Assembly (NCBI RefSeq): GCF_009733815.1
Contig: NZ_WNXY01000002.1
Span: forward strand, 62,001 to 126,000
DNA from: Pseudactinotalea suaedae
GTDB taxonomy: Bacteria; Actinomycetota; Actinomycetes; Actinomycetales; Beutenbergiaceae
Reading direction: 5' to 3'
DNA: 64,000 nt
Part shown: in pieces, positions 54,014 to 63,599 of the stretch
How the letters are laid out: every line of letters begins with the position of its first letter
How positions within the stretch are numbered: the stretch's first letter is position 1
Translations under genes and position numbers: made by a program
The notes under the pieces: generated by a model
Told to the model about the DNA's origin: nothing
The model's database searches: none
What the model saw: the letters and a program-made list of their open reading frames with translations, nothing else

Positions 54014-55665
54014 TGCGTGTCATGGCTCAGATGGCGATGGTGATGAACCTCGACAAGTGCATCGGGTGCCACACCTGCTCGGTGACCTGCAAGCAGGCAT
54101 GGACCAACCGGGCCGGCACCGAGTACGTCTGGTTCAACAACGTCGAGACCAGGCCCGGCCTCGGCTACCCCCGCCGCTACGAGGACCAGGACCAGTGGGA
54201 GGGCGGCTGGGTCCGCAAGCGCAACGGACGGCTCGCGCTGCGGGCGGGTGGCCGCTTCAAGAAGCTGCTCTCGATCTTCTCGAACCCCAAGATGCCCTCG
54301 ATCGAGGACTACTACGAGCCCTGGACCTACGACTACGAGACCCTGGTCCGCGCGCCCGCCTCCGACACGTTTCCGGTGGCGCGTCCGAAGTCGCTGCTCT
54401 CGGGCGAGAACATGTCGATCGAGTGGTCGGCCAACTGGGACGACAACCTCGCCGGGTCCGGGGAGCACGCCGCCACGGACGTGATGCTCAAGGACATCGG
54501 CGAGAAGGTGAAGCTCGAGTTCGAGCAGACCTTCATGTTCTACCTCCCGCGCATCTGCGAGCACTGCCTCAACCCCTCCTGCGCCGCCTCCTGCCCCTCG
54601 GGTGCGATCTACAAGCGCAGCGAGGACGGCATCGTGCTGGTCGACCAGGACCGCTGCCGCGGCTGGCGCATGTGCATCTCGGGCTGCCCGTACAAGAAGG
54701 TCTACTTCAACCACAAGACCGGCAAGGCCGAGAAGTGCACGTTCTGCTACCCGCGCATCGAGGTCGGCATCCCCACGGTGTGCTCCGAGACGTGCGTGGG
54801 CAGGCTGCGCTACATCGGGCTGATGCTCTACGACGCGGACAAGGTCCTCGAGGCCGCCGCGGTGGAGGACGACCACGACCTCTACGAGTCGCAGCGCTCG
54901 GTGTTCCTCGACCCGAACGACCCGCAGGTGCAGCGTGAGGCCGCGGCATCCGGGATCCCCCTCGACTGGGTCGAGGCGGCCAAGCGCTCACCCGTGTGGA
55001 AGCTGATCAACACCTACAAGGTCGCGCTGCCGTTGCACCCCGAGTACCGCACGATGCCGATGGTCTGGTACATCCCGCCGCTCTCCCCCGTGGTCGACAT
55101 CATCCGTGACACCGGCCACGACGCCGAGGACAAGGGCAACCTGTTCGCGGCGATCGAGGCGCTGCGCATCCCGATCGGCTACCTCGCCAACCTGTTCACC
55201 GCGGGCGACATCGGCCCCGTCGACGCCGTGCTCCGCAAGCTCGCCGCGATGCGCGCCTACATGCGTGACATCAACCTCGGCGACGAGGGTGACGACGCGA
55301 TCGCCGAGGCGGTCGGGATGTCGGGTACCGACATGTACGAGATGTTCCGGCTGCTCGCGATCGCCAAGTACGACGAGCGGTACGTCATCCCGACCGCGCA
55401 CGCCGAGCAGGCGCACGCGCTCGAGGAGCTCGCGACCGACTGCCCGGTCTCGGAGTACGGGGGCGGCCAGCAGGACCTGTTCGGCGAGGGCTCCGGAACC
55501 CCCACACCCGTCGCCGTCGAGAACTTCAGGATGCTCCAGGACCGGCAGACGGCCGACCACATGCCCGAGAACCCGATGAAGGGCCGGGTCAACCTCCTCA
55601 ACTGGGACGGCAAGGGCAGGCCAGGTGGCCTGTTCCCGGCGCGTGAGGAGGAGGACCGACGATGA
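54013..55665 (+). CDS. narH: Respiratory nitrate reductase beta subunit
   Basis: 550 residues, four Fe-S clusters. Cys groups are CIGCHTCSVTC, CEHCLNPSCAASCP, CRGWRMCISGCP (Trp replaces one Cys, giving a 3Fe-4S cluster) and CTFCYPRIEV with CSETC. Conducts electrons from NarI to NarG. Its ATG overlaps the narG TGA (TGATG) and its stop overlaps the narJ ATG (ATGA). Confidence 0.97.
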   Translation: MRVMAQMAMVMNLDKCIGCHTCSVTCKQAWTNRAGTEYVWFNNVETRPGLGYPRRYEDQDQWEGGWVRKRNGRLALRAGGRFKKLLSIFSNPKMPSIEDYYEPWTYDYETLVRAPASDTFPVARPKSLLSGENMSIEWSANWDDNLAGSGEHAATDVMLKDIGEKVKLEFEQTFMFYLPRICEHCLNPSCAASCPSGAIYKRSEDGIVLVDQDRCRGWRMCISGCPYKKVYFNHKTGKAEKCTFCYPRIEVGIPTVCSETCVGRLRYIGLMLYDADKVLEAAAVEDDHDLYESQRSVFLDPNDPQVQREAAASGIPLDWVEAAKRSPVWKLINTYKVALPLHPEYRTMPMVWYIPPLSPVVDIIRDTGHDAEDKGNLFAAIEALRIPIGYLANLFTAGDIGPVDAVLRKLAAMRAYMRDINLGDEGDDAIAEAVGMSGTDMYEMFRLLAIAKYDERYVIPTAHAEQAHALEELATDCPVSEYGGGQQDLFGEGSGTPTPVAVENFRMLQDRQTADHMPENPMKGRVNLLNWDGKGRPGGLFPAREEEDRR

Positions 55666-56351
55666 GACGCCGTCGCGGGACCAGCCGGTCAGCCGCCGTC
55701 GAACCGACATGGCTCGCCTGCTCGCTGCTGCTCGACTACCCCACCCAGCGACTGATCGACGGGCTCGAGCAGGTCGCAGCGCTCGCTCCCGGAGATCCTC
55801 ACCTGCAGGAGCTGGTGACGTACCTGCGGGTCACACCGCTGCCGGACGCGCAGGCCGAGTACGTCGCGACGTTCGACCTCACTCGCAGGTGCGCGCCCTA
55901 TCTGACCTACTACGCCTACGGCGACACCCGCCGGCGCGGCGTGGCGCTCCTGGAGGTCAAGCAGGCCTACCGACGCGCGGGCGTGGAGTGGACCGCCGAC
56001 GAGCTGCCCGACCACCTGTGCGCCGTGCTGCGGCTGGGTGCGACCGTGGACGTCGACACCGCCTGGAAGCTGCTCCGGCAGCACCGGGCAGGGGTCGAGA
56101 TGCTGCGGATCGCGTTGGCGGGGTTCCGGCGGCCGCACGGTGGCACCGGTTCACCCTGGCACAGCGCTCTGCTCAGCCTGTGCGCGACGTTCCCGCCGCT
56201 GCACGGAGACGATGCCGACGCCGTCGCGCGCCTCGTGGCGGAGGGGCCACCGGCCGAGGAGGTCGGTCTCGCCCCGTACAGCGCGGAGCCGTTGATCGCG
56301 GGCCCGCGCATCCCTGTTCTCGACCGCGCCGAGCCCGCCCGGGCCCGCTGA
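55662..56351 (+). CDS. narJ: Nitrate reductase assembly chaperone
   Basis: 229 residues, NarJ/DmsD helical family. LACSLLLDYPTQ, AEYVATFDLTRRCAPYLTYY and YGDTRRRGVALLEVKQAYR are recognisable; they correspond to the chaperone's hydrophobic groove that binds the NarG N-terminus until molybdenum cofactor is inserted. Overlaps narH by 4 nt. The C-terminal 40 residues are Pro/Ala-rich. Confidence 0.93.
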   Translation: MRRRRGTSRSAAVEPTWLACSLLLDYPTQRLIDGLEQVAALAPGDPHLQELVTYLRVTPLPDAQAEYVATFDLTRRCAPYLTYYAYGDTRRRGVALLEVKQAYRRAGVEWTADELPDHLCAVLRLGATVDVDTAWKLLRQHRAGVEMLRIALAGFRRPHGGTGSPWHSALLSLCATFPPLHGDDADAVARLVAEGPPAEEVGLAPYSAEPLIAGPRIPVLDRAEPARAR

Positions 56352-56363
56352 GAGGAGCACGTC

Positions 56364-57092
56364 ATGGACACCTTTCTCTGGGTCGTGTTCCCGTACCTGT
56401 GTCTGGCGACGTTCGTGGTGGGGCACCTGTGGCGGTACCGCTACGACAAGTTCGGCTGGACCACCCGGTCCTCGCAGCTGTACGAGAACCGGTTGCTGCG
56501 GTTCGGGTCGCCGCTGTTCCACTTCGGGATGCTCGGTGTGGTCGGCGGGCACGTGATCGGCCTGCTGATCCCGACCGCGTGGACGGACTTCTTGGGGATC
56601 GACGACCACGCGTACCACCTGGTCGCCGTGATCGGTGGGCTCGCGGCAGGCATCGCCACGGTCGTGGGCATGGTCATCCTGATCTACCGACGGCGAACGG
56701 TCGGCCCGGTGTTCTCCGCCACCACGAACATGGACAAGGTGATGTACGCGTTCCTCGGCGCCGTCATCGTGCTGGGCATGTGGAACACCATCGCCGGGTC
56801 GATCCTCAACCTCGGTGGTGAGTACAACTACCGCGAGGGTGTCTCGGTCTGGTACCGCTCGTTCCTGGCGTTCCAGCCGCAGCCCGAGCTGATGGCTACG
56901 GCGCCGATCGGGTTCCAGCTGCACGCGTTCGTGGCGTTCGTCCTGTTCGCGCTCTGGCCGTTCACACGGCTCGTTCACGTGTTCTCGGCACCGCTGGGCT
57001 ACCTGACCCGGCCGTACATCGTGTACCGGTCGCGCAGCACCGACCGGCTGGGGTCCACCCCGCCCAAGCGCGGCTGGGACCGCGTGGGCTGA
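56364..57092 (+). CDS. narI: Respiratory nitrate reductase gamma subunit
   Basis: 242 residues, five membrane helices, di-haem b quinol oxidase part of NarGHI. Haem histidines are in LFHFGMLGVVGGHVIGL and LHAFVAFVLF with LVHVFSAP. AGGAG precedes ATG 56364. Ends the narK-narGHJI operon; converges on glnE with a 23-bp gap and no evident terminator. Confidence 0.95.
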   Translation: MDTFLWVVFPYLCLATFVVGHLWRYRYDKFGWTTRSSQLYENRLLRFGSPLFHFGMLGVVGGHVIGLLIPTAWTDFLGIDDHAYHLVAVIGGLAAGIATVVGMVILIYRRRTVGPVFSATTNMDKVMYAFLGAVIVLGMWNTIAGSILNLGGEYNYREGVSVWYRSFLAFQPQPELMATAPIGFQLHAFVAFVLFALWPFTRLVHVFSAPLGYLTRPYIVYRSRSTDRLGSTPPKRGWDRVG

Positions 57093-57115
57093 GACGCCGG
57101 ATCGGGTCGCCGAGC

Positions 57116-60100
57116 TCAGTCGAAGAACACCTTCTCCACGACCACGCGCGCCCGGCGTGCGGCCCGCAGCCAGTCCTGCTCGAGGTCGCCGGTGTGCCCG
57201 GGCTGGTACCCCATCAGCCGGGCGACACCCGCGAGCACGTCCCGCTCGCTCGGCAGCACGTCCACCTTGTTCCCGGTGGTGCGCCCGGACCACAGCACGT
57301 TGGCGTTGCGGAGCCGGCTCGCGAGCGACCACGCCGCGCTCAGCCGCACCACCTCCACCGGGGTCAGCAGCCCAGCCGTGCGGGCGGCGCTCAAGGCCTC
57401 CAGCGTCGAGGTGGTCCGTAGCTCGGGGATCGTGCCCGCGTGCTGGAGCTGCAGCAGCTGGGCGGTCCACTCCACGTCCGCCAGCCCGCCGCGCCCCAGC
57501 TTGAGGTGGTGCGTGGCCGGGACGCCGCGCGGGAGCCGCTCGGACTCCACGCGCGCCTTGATGCGGCGCAGCTCGCGCACCTCGGAGGTCGGCAGCCCGC
57601 CCTCGGGGTAGCGCAGCGGGTCGATGAGCTCGAGGAACCGCGCTCCCAGCTCCTCCGAACCGGCGACGGGCCGTGCCCGCAGCAATGCCTGGCGCTCCCA
57701 GCCCAGCGCCCACCGCCGGTAGTACTCGCTGTAGGAGGCGAGCGTGCGCACCAGCGGCCCGTTGCGCCCCTCCGGCCGGAGCTGGGCGTCCACCGCCAGC
57801 GGCGGCTCCGGGTTGCTCCCCCCGAGCAGCGACTGCACCTGCTGCGCGACCGAGAGCGCCCATTTCTCGGCGATCTCGGCCACCACGCCGGGGTGCGGGT
57901 CGTGGACGAACAGCACGTCGGCGTCGCTCGCGTACCCGAGCTCGGACCCGCCGAGCCGGCCCATCGCGATCACGGCGAAGCTCGACGGCGGCTCGTCCAG
58001 CCCTGCCGCGTTCGTCGCCTCGACCGTGGCGATCCTTAGCGCGCCAGCCAGCGCGACGTCAGCCGCGGGGCTGATCACCCGCATCGCCGTCTCGACCGGG
58101 ACGTCGGCGAGCACGTCGCCGATCGCCCCACGGGTCAGCTCGCGGCGCCGGACGAACCGGACCGCCTGCGCCGCCGGTGCCGGCTCGGACCGCCGGCTGA
58201 TCATCGCCCGCATGCCGCTCATGACCACCTCGGGGTCGCGCGGACGCAGCTCGTCCTGGTCGCCCAGCCAGGCGACCGACTCCGGCGACCGTGCGAGGTT
58301 GTCCGCCACGTACCTGCTCGAGGACAGCAGGTGTGCCAGCCGCTCCCCCGCCGCCGAGGAGTCACGCAGCAGCTTGAGGTACCAGTGGGTGGCGCCCAGC
58401 TCGTCCGACAGCTTGCGGAAGGCGAGCAGGCCGCCGTCGGGATCCGCGCCCTCCCCGAACCAGCCGAGCATGACGGGCAGCAGCTGCCGCTGGATCGCCG
58501 CCCGCCGCGACAGCCCCTCGGTGAGCGCCGTGATGTGTCGGAGCGCGCCCGCGGGGTCGCGGTAGCCGATGGCGCCCAGCCGGGCCACCGCCGCCTCGGG
58601 CTCCAGGGAGACGTCGTCGGCCGAGAGCCGCGCCGTGAACGGCAGCAGCGGCCGGTAGTACAGCTCCTCGTGCAGGCGCCGCACCTCGCGGCGCGTCGCG
58701 CGCCACCGGGACTGCAGGCCCGAGGCGCCGTCGATGCCGCCGCCCAACGACCGGGACAGCCTGCGCAGGTCACCGTCGGCCGTGGGCATCAGGTGGGTGC
58801 GTCGCATCCGGAACAGCTGGATCCGGTGCTCGAGAAGGCGGAGGAACCGGTAGCAGCCCGCCAGCTCGGCCGCGTGGTCGCGGCCCACGTAGCCGGCGGC
58901 GGACAGCGCCGAGAGCGCCGAGAGCGTGTTGGCGGAGCGGATCGAGGGGTCCACCCGGCCGTGCACCAGCTGCAGCAGCTGCACCGTGAACTCGACGTCC
59001 CGCAGGCCACCGCGCCCGAGCTTGATCTGGCGGTCCGCCTCCGCCGGCGGCACGTTCTCCTCCACCCGGCGGCGCATCGCCTGGGAGTCCTCCACGAAGT
59101 TCTCACGCCCGACGGCGTCCCACACCATCGGGCGGGTGGCGTCCAGGTAGGCCTGGCTCAGGTCCGCGTCGCCGGCCACGTGCCTGGCCTTGAGCAGCGC
59201 CTGGAACTCCCACGTCTTGGCCCACCGCTCGTAGTAGGCGATGTGGGAGCGCAGCGTCCGCACCAGCGGGCCGTTGCGGCCCTCGGGTCGCAGGTTCGGG
59301 TCGACCTCCCAGAGCGCGGGCTCACGGGAGGTGGTCGAGCACATCTTGGCGAGCCCGCTCGCGAGCCGCGTGCCGATCTTGAGCGCAGCGTCCTCGTCGC
59401 CACCCTCGGCGGGCTCGACCACGTAGATCACGTCGACGTCGGAGATGTAGTTGAGCTCCCGGCCACCGGTCTTGCCCATCCCCAGCACCGCGATGCGCGC
59501 CTGCCGGCCGCCGTCGGGCAGCTCGGCGCGCGCCAGTGCGAGCGCAGCCTCGAGGGCGGCGGCCGCGAGATTCGCCAACGCGCCGGCGACCTCCGGCAGG
59601 AAGCTCTGCGGGTCGGTGGCGGTCAGGTCCTCGGTGGCGATCGCCACCAGGATCCTCCGGTAGGCGAGCCGCATCGCGTCGAGGGTCCCGGTCGCGGCCG
59701 GCGCCGCCGCGACCGGCATCGCGGCGGCCGGGTCGGCACCGACCGCCTCGAGCAGCAGCGTCCGCATCGTGTCCGGGTCGGCGGCGACGCCGTTGCGCGG
59801 GCGCACGACGACGTCGATCTGGTCCGGATGAGCCACGACCCAGTCCCCGAGGGCGGCAGAACCACCGAGCAGGGCGAGCAGATGGCGACGCGGCGCTCCG
59901 CCGTCGGCGATCACACGGACCAGACGCGCCCGCTGCTCGGCATCGAGGACGTCGCCCAGGCGCGACAGGCCGAGCAGGGCGAGGTCGGGGTCGGCGACGC
60001 CCTCGAACGCCTGGCTGAGGTCGCGCTGGTCGGGTCCGAGCGCGTCGCGCGCCTCGCCCAGCAGTCCCGAGGACAGCAGCGACGCCGCGCGCGGCACGTC

Positions 60101-60166
60101 GGCGAAGCCGGCTCGGGCGAGCGCAGCGTCGAGCGTGCCGGATCGGTGGCTGCTCCCGGTGCTCAC
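57116..60166 (-). CDS. glnE: Glutamine synthetase adenylyltransferase/deadenylase
   Basis: 1016 residues. Two nucleotidyltransferase halves: the N-terminal one with ELNYISDVDVIYV (deadenylylation-like) and the C-terminal one with ELGYASDADVLFVHDP (adenylylating), each with the D-x-D metal pair and the LRPEGRNGPLVRTL block, separated by helical regions with LGRGGLRDVEF and LGRGGLADVEW. It modifies Tyr402 of GlnA according to nitrogen status. GTG 60166 lies 13 nt after the glnA2 stop. Confidence 0.95.
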   Translation of the reverse strand: MSTGSSHRSGTLDAALARAGFADVPRAASLLSSGLLGEARDALGPDQRDLSQAFEGVADPDLALLGLSRLGDVLDAEQRARLVRVIADGGAPRRHLLALLGGSAALGDWVVAHPDQIDVVVRPRNGVAADPDTMRTLLLEAVGADPAAAMPVAAAPAATGTLDAMRLAYRRILVAIATEDLTATDPQSFLPEVAGALANLAAAALEAALALARAELPDGGRQARIAVLGMGKTGGRELNYISDVDVIYVVEPAEGGDEDAALKIGTRLASGLAKMCSTTSREPALWEVDPNLRPEGRNGPLVRTLRSHIAYYERWAKTWEFQALLKARHVAGDADLSQAYLDATRPMVWDAVGRENFVEDSQAMRRRVEENVPPAEADRQIKLGRGGLRDVEFTVQLLQLVHGRVDPSIRSANTLSALSALSAAGYVGRDHAAELAGCYRFLRLLEHRIQLFRMRRTHLMPTADGDLRRLSRSLGGGIDGASGLQSRWRATRREVRRLHEELYYRPLLPFTARLSADDVSLEPEAAVARLGAIGYRDPAGALRHITALTEGLSRRAAIQRQLLPVMLGWFGEGADPDGGLLAFRKLSDELGATHWYLKLLRDSSAAGERLAHLLSSSRYVADNLARSPESVAWLGDQDELRPRDPEVVMSGMRAMISRRSEPAPAAQAVRFVRRRELTRGAIGDVLADVPVETAMRVISPAADVALAGALRIATVEATNAAGLDEPPSSFAVIAMGRLGGSELGYASDADVLFVHDPHPGVVAEIAEKWALSVAQQVQSLLGGSNPEPPLAVDAQLRPEGRNGPLVRTLASYSEYYRRWALGWERQALLRARPVAGSEELGARFLELIDPLRYPEGGLPTSEVRELRRIKARVESERLPRGVPATHHLKLGRGGLADVEWTAQLLQLQHAGTIPELRTTSTLEALSAARTAGLLTPVEVVRLSAAWSLASRLRNANVLWSGRTTGNKVDVLPSERDVLAGVARLMGYQPGHTGDLEQDWLRAARRARVVVEKVFFD

Positions 60167-60179
60167 GCCTGGCTCGACC

Positions 60180-61514
60180 TCAGATCACGCCGACGCGGGC
60201 GACCTCGTACGGGGTGACCTGCGCGCGGTAGTCGCTCCACTCCTGGCGCTTGTTGGCGAGGAAGTGGTTGAACACGTTCTCGCCGAGGGTGTCGGCCACG
60301 AGCTCGGAGGCCTCCATCGCGCGGACCGCCTGCTCGAGCGAACCGGGCAGCGGCTCGATCCCGAGGGCGCGGCGCTCGGCGTCCGAGAGCAGCCAGACGT
60401 TGTCCTCGGCCTCCTCGGGGAGCTCGTAGCCCTCCTCGATGCCCTTGAGACCGGCGCGCAGGATGAGCGCGTAGGCCAGGTAGGGGTTGGCGGAGGAGTC
60501 GAGGCCGCGGTACTCCACCCGGGCGCTCTGGGACTTGCCCGGCTTGTACATCGGCACCCGCACCAGCGCGGACCGGTTGTTGTGACCCCAGCACTTGTAG
60601 CTCGGGGCCTCACCGCCGCCCCAGAGCCGCTTGTAGGAGTTGACGAACTGGTTCGTGACCGCGGTGATCTCCGAGCTGTGGCGCAGCAGCCCGGCCATGA
60701 ACGCCCGGGCCGTGTCGGAGAGCTGGTACTCGCCGCCGGGGGCGTGGAAGGCGTTGGCGTCGCCCTCGAACAGCGACACGTGCGTGTGCATGCCCGAACC
60801 GGGTGCGCCGGCCATCGGCTTCGGCATGAAGGTCGCGGTGAAACCCTGCTCCAGCGACACCTCCTTGACCACCGACCGGAACGTCATGATGTTGTCGGCG
60901 GTGGTGAGCGCGTCCGCGTAGCGCAGGTCGATCTCGTTCTGACCCGGGCCGGCCTCGTGGTGGGAGAACTCGACGGAGATCCCCATCGACTCCAGCAGCG
61001 TGATCGCCGCACGCCGGAAGTCGTGCCCCGAGCCGCGCGCCACGTGGTCGAAGTAGCCCGCGGTGTCGATCGGCACCAGCGGCGCCCCCTCGTGCTCCTG
61101 CGGCTGGAACAGGTAGAACTCGATCTCGGGGTGGGTGTAGAAGGTGAAACCGGCGTCACTGGCCTTCGCGAGCGCCCGCTTGAGCACGTTGCGCGGGTCG
61201 GCCATGGCGGGCTCGCCGTCGGGGGTGAGGATGTCACAGAACATGCGCGCGGTGCCGAGCTTGCCGCCCCGCCAGGGCAGCACCTGGAAGGTCGAGGGGT
61301 CGGGGCGCGCGATCATGTCCGACTCGGAGACCCGGGCCAGGCCCTCGATGGCCGAGCCGTCGAAGCCGATCCCCTCGGAGAAGGCGCCCTCGAGCTCTGC
61401 GGGCGCGATGGCCACGGACTTCAGCACGCCGAGCACGTCGGTGAACCAGAGCCGGATGAACCGGATGTCACGCTCTTCGATCGCCCGGAGGACGTACTCC
61501 TGCTGTCTGTCCAC
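60180..61514 (-). CDS. glnA2: Glutamine synthetase type I, second copy (GlnA2 type)
   Basis: 444 residues. Catalytic motifs are present: IGFDGSAIEGLARVSESDM, HPEIEFYLFQP, HHEAGPGQNEIDLRY and GSGMHTHVSL. At the adenylylation position the segment reads EDNVWLLSD, with Trp near residue 374 in place of Tyr, so GlnE should not adenylylate it. It matches mycobacterial GlnA2 (Rv2222c) in order next to glnE. The GTG 61514 start has GAGCGGTGGG upstream. In some actinobacteria relatives have other amines as substrates; here the exact role is open. Confidence 0.92.
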   Translation of the reverse strand: MDRQQEYVLRAIEERDIRFIRLWFTDVLGVLKSVAIAPAELEGAFSEGIGFDGSAIEGLARVSESDMIARPDPSTFQVLPWRGGKLGTARMFCDILTPDGEPAMADPRNVLKRALAKASDAGFTFYTHPEIEFYLFQPQEHEGAPLVPIDTAGYFDHVARGSGHDFRRAAITLLESMGISVEFSHHEAGPGQNEIDLRYADALTTADNIMTFRSVVKEVSLEQGFTATFMPKPMAGAPGSGMHTHVSLFEGDANAFHAPGGEYQLSDTARAFMAGLLRHSSEITAVTNQFVNSYKRLWGGGEAPSYKCWGHNNRSALVRVPMYKPGKSQSARVEYRGLDSSANPYLAYALILRAGLKGIEEGYELPEEAEDNVWLLSDAERRALGIEPLPGSLEQAVRAMEASELVADTLGENVFNHFLANKRQEWSDYRAQVTPYEVARVGVI

Positions 61515-61652
61515 CCCACCGCTCCGCTCTGTCGGATATCCGCCACGCTCGCGTTCGCGCGGGCGCGGGAGCGAGCGGTTCCATCATGTCAGCCCGCGGG
61601 GTCCCGCCGCGCATCCGACTCCTCGTCGGACGGCACCTCATCCGAGCCGCAC

Positions 61653-61658
61653 TAGGCT
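61653..61658 (+). promoter_or_regulatory. -10 box of leaderless panB transcript
   Basis: TAGGCT, 6 nt before ATG 61665; no ribosome site. Confidence 0.5.
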
Positions 61659-61664
61659 GGCAGC

Positions 61665-62537
61665 ATGTCTGACCCCGACGGCGTGCCCGGCGTTGCCGAG
61701 CGTCCTTCTGCCCTTCCTCCCGTCGGCGTCGAGCCCGCCAAGCGTGTCCGCGTGCAGCACCTGCGTGCCGCGAAGGACAACGGCGAGAAGCTGACGATGC
61801 TGACGGCCTACGACCTGCCGACCGCGCGGATCTTCGACGCGGCGGGGGTCGACATGCTGCTCGTGGGCGACTCCTACGGCGACAACATGCTCGGTCACGC
61901 GAGCACCATCCCGGTCACCGTGGAGGAGCTGATCCCGGCGGTCCGCGCGGTCACGCGCGGTGCCAGGCGCGCGATGGTGGTGGCCGACCTCCCGTTCGGC
62001 AGCTACGAGGCCAGCCCGCAGCAGGCGATGGCGAACGCCACCCGGATGCTGAAGGAGGGCGGCGCGCAGGCGGTGAAGTTCGAGGGCGGCCGCCGGGTGG
62101 CGGAGCACGTGCGGCTGCTGACGGCCTCCGGTGTGCCGGTCGTCGGGCATCTGGGGTTCACGCCGCAGTCGGAGAACATCCTGGGCGGCAAGCGCGTGCA
62201 GGGCCGCGGCGGCGAGGCGGCCGAGGAGGTCCTCGCCGATGCCGAGGCGCTCGAGGAGGCCGGTGCGGTCGCCGTCGTGCTCGAGATGGTCCCAGCAGCG
62301 GTGGCCGAGCGGGTCACCCGGGAGCTGAGCATCCCCACGATCGGGATCGGCGCCGGCGCGGCGTGCGACGGCCAGGTGCTCGTGTGGCTCGACATGGTCG
62401 GCATGGGCGGCTGGTCGCCACGGTTCGCGAAGCAGTTCGGCTCGGTCGGCGCCGAGATCGACCGCGCCACCCGCTCCTACGTCGACGAGGTGCGCGCCGG
62501 GACCTTCCCCGGGCGCGAGCACACCTACTGGGACTGA
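61665..62537 (+). CDS. panB: 3-methyl-2-oxobutanoate hydroxymethyltransferase
   Basis: 290 residues; adds hydroxymethyl from methylene-THF to ketoisovalerate, first committed step of pantothenate synthesis. Motifs: MLTAYDLPTARIFDAAGVD, LLVGDSYGDNMLGH, VKFEGG, VGHLGFTPQS and IGIGAGAACDGQVLVW, all in the TIM-barrel active site. Cytosolic. A hairpin follows the stop, before the convergent amidase gene. Confidence 0.96.
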   Translation: MSDPDGVPGVAERPSALPPVGVEPAKRVRVQHLRAAKDNGEKLTMLTAYDLPTARIFDAAGVDMLLVGDSYGDNMLGHASTIPVTVEELIPAVRAVTRGARRAMVVADLPFGSYEASPQQAMANATRMLKEGGAQAVKFEGGRRVAEHVRLLTASGVPVVGHLGFTPQSENILGGKRVQGRGGEAAEEVLADAEALEEAGAVAVVLEMVPAAVAERVTRELSIPTIGIGAGAACDGQVLVWLDMVGMGGWSPRFAKQFGSVGAEIDRATRSYVDEVRAGTFPGREHTYWD

Positions 62538-62557
62538 GGCCCGCGGAGGTGCGGGCC
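62538..62557. terminator. Hairpin between convergent panB and amidase genes
   Basis: GGCCCGC-GGAGGT-GCGGGCC, 7-bp stem, directly after the panB stop and 6 nt before the amidase stop. Confidence 0.5.
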
Positions 62558-62563
62558 CCGCAT

Positions 62564-63385
62564 CTACTCCTGAGGCTTGCGGTCCTGGGTCCACTCGAGG
62601 ATGCCGGCCGCGATCGCGTCGGCGTACTCCTGACGGCCCTCGGCGGTCTCCATGACGGCGGCATCGCCCGGGTTGCGCATCTCGCCGAGCTCCAGCAGCA
62701 CGGCAGGGCGTCGCGCGAAGTTGAGGGTGGCCAGGTCGGACCGCATGGACAGCGCGTCGTCCACGGCGGTCGACGGGGTGAACCCGCCGCCCGCCAGGGC
62801 GTCGATCAGGTCCTCTGCCAGCGCCAGGCTCGGGGCGCCCTGCGAGTCGGAGATCGCCGGGTCGGCGACGATGACGAAGAAGCCCTCGGTCGAGGTGTCC
62901 ACCGAGCCGTTCGCGTGGATCGAGACCATCAGGTCCGCATCGGTGTCCTCGGCGAACCGGCCACGGACGTCGACGCACGGGCCGACGCCGTCATCGTCCT
63001 CGCGCGTGGAGACGACCGTCGCGCCGAGCCGCTCCAGCTGCGCGGTGAGCCGCTGGGCGACGTCGAAGTTGAACTCGTGCTCGGCATAGCCGCTCGTGGT
63101 CGAGGTCCCGACGGTGTTGCAGGGCTTGAGGTCGCCGCGGCCGTCGGAGACGAGCTGGTTGATCGCGGCGGGGTCGTCGGCGTTGCCGCCGTTGTGACCG
63201 GGGTCGAGCGCGATCCGCCAGCCCAGCAGCGGACGGCCGGAGCGGAGGGCGCGCTGCAGCTCCGCGCTTGAGTCGTCGGAGGGGTCCGTGGTCGGTGCCG
63301 CAGCAGCCGGGACCGTGAGTCCGAGGCCGAACGCGCCGGCGCACGCGATCGCAACGATGCCCCGCAGGGCCCTTGACGAGCTCAT
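62564..63385 (-). CDS. N-acetylmuramoyl-L-alanine amidase (Amidase_3)
   Basis: 273 residues, exported. Signal peptide (IVAIACAGAFGLGLTVPAAA), then the zinc amidase domain with ALDPGHNGG, HEFNFDVAQRL and VSIHANGS carrying the His-Glu-His ligands and a late Glu in LLELGEMRN. Cleaves the lactyl-peptide bond of peptidoglycan. ATG 63385 follows the SPOR-like gene's stop by one nt. Upstream open frame to 63610 is antisense/shadow of that small gene. Confidence 0.9.
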   Translation of the reverse strand: MSSSRALRGIVAIACAGAFGLGLTVPAAAAPTTDPSDDSSAELQRALRSGRPLLGWRIALDPGHNGGNADDPAAINQLVSDGRGDLKPCNTVGTSTTSGYAEHEFNFDVAQRLTAQLERLGATVVSTREDDDGVGPCVDVRGRFAEDTDADLMVSIHANGSVDTSTEGFFVIVADPAISDSQGAPSLALAEDLIDALAGGGFTPSTAVDDALSMRSDLATLNFARRPAVLLELGEMRNPGDAAVMETAEGRQEYADAIAAGILEWTQDRKPQE

Positions 63386-63386
63386 C

Positions 63387-63599
63387 TCAGTCCTCGTTGT
63401 CCTCGTCGTTCCACTCGCGTTCGGCTCTCTCCCACTCCTTGTTCCGCCTCGCGGCGATGGACAGAGCGTTCTCGGCCTCCTCGCGCGTGCGGTAGGGCCC
63501 CATGCGGGAGGTCCAGTCGCTCTTGTACCCCTGCTCCACCTGCGAGGTCTCGGTGTTGAAGTAGTACGCGGTCTGCGGGTCGAGCGGCTCGGTTGACAT
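63387..63599 (-). CDS. Small SPOR-domain-like protein
   Basis: 70 residues, charged at the C-terminus (EWERAEREWNDEDNED). The body TAYYFNTETSQVEQGYKSDW and GPYRTREEAENALSIAARRN fits the short SPOR-like family annotated widely in actinobacteria; SPOR domains bind denuded glycan. No signal peptide, so its compartment is unclear. GGAGG lies about 10 nt before ATG 63599. Coupled to the amidase gene. Confidence 0.7.
   Translation of the reverse strand: MSTEPLDPQTAYYFNTETSQVEQGYKSDWTSRMGPYRTREEAENALSIAARRNKEWERAEREWNDEDNED

Noticed and set aside
42410-57115. Integrative element with att sites at the 39-bp repeat
   Set aside because: No matching copy near 57.1 kb, no integrase, and the target is a protein gene end, not a tRNA.
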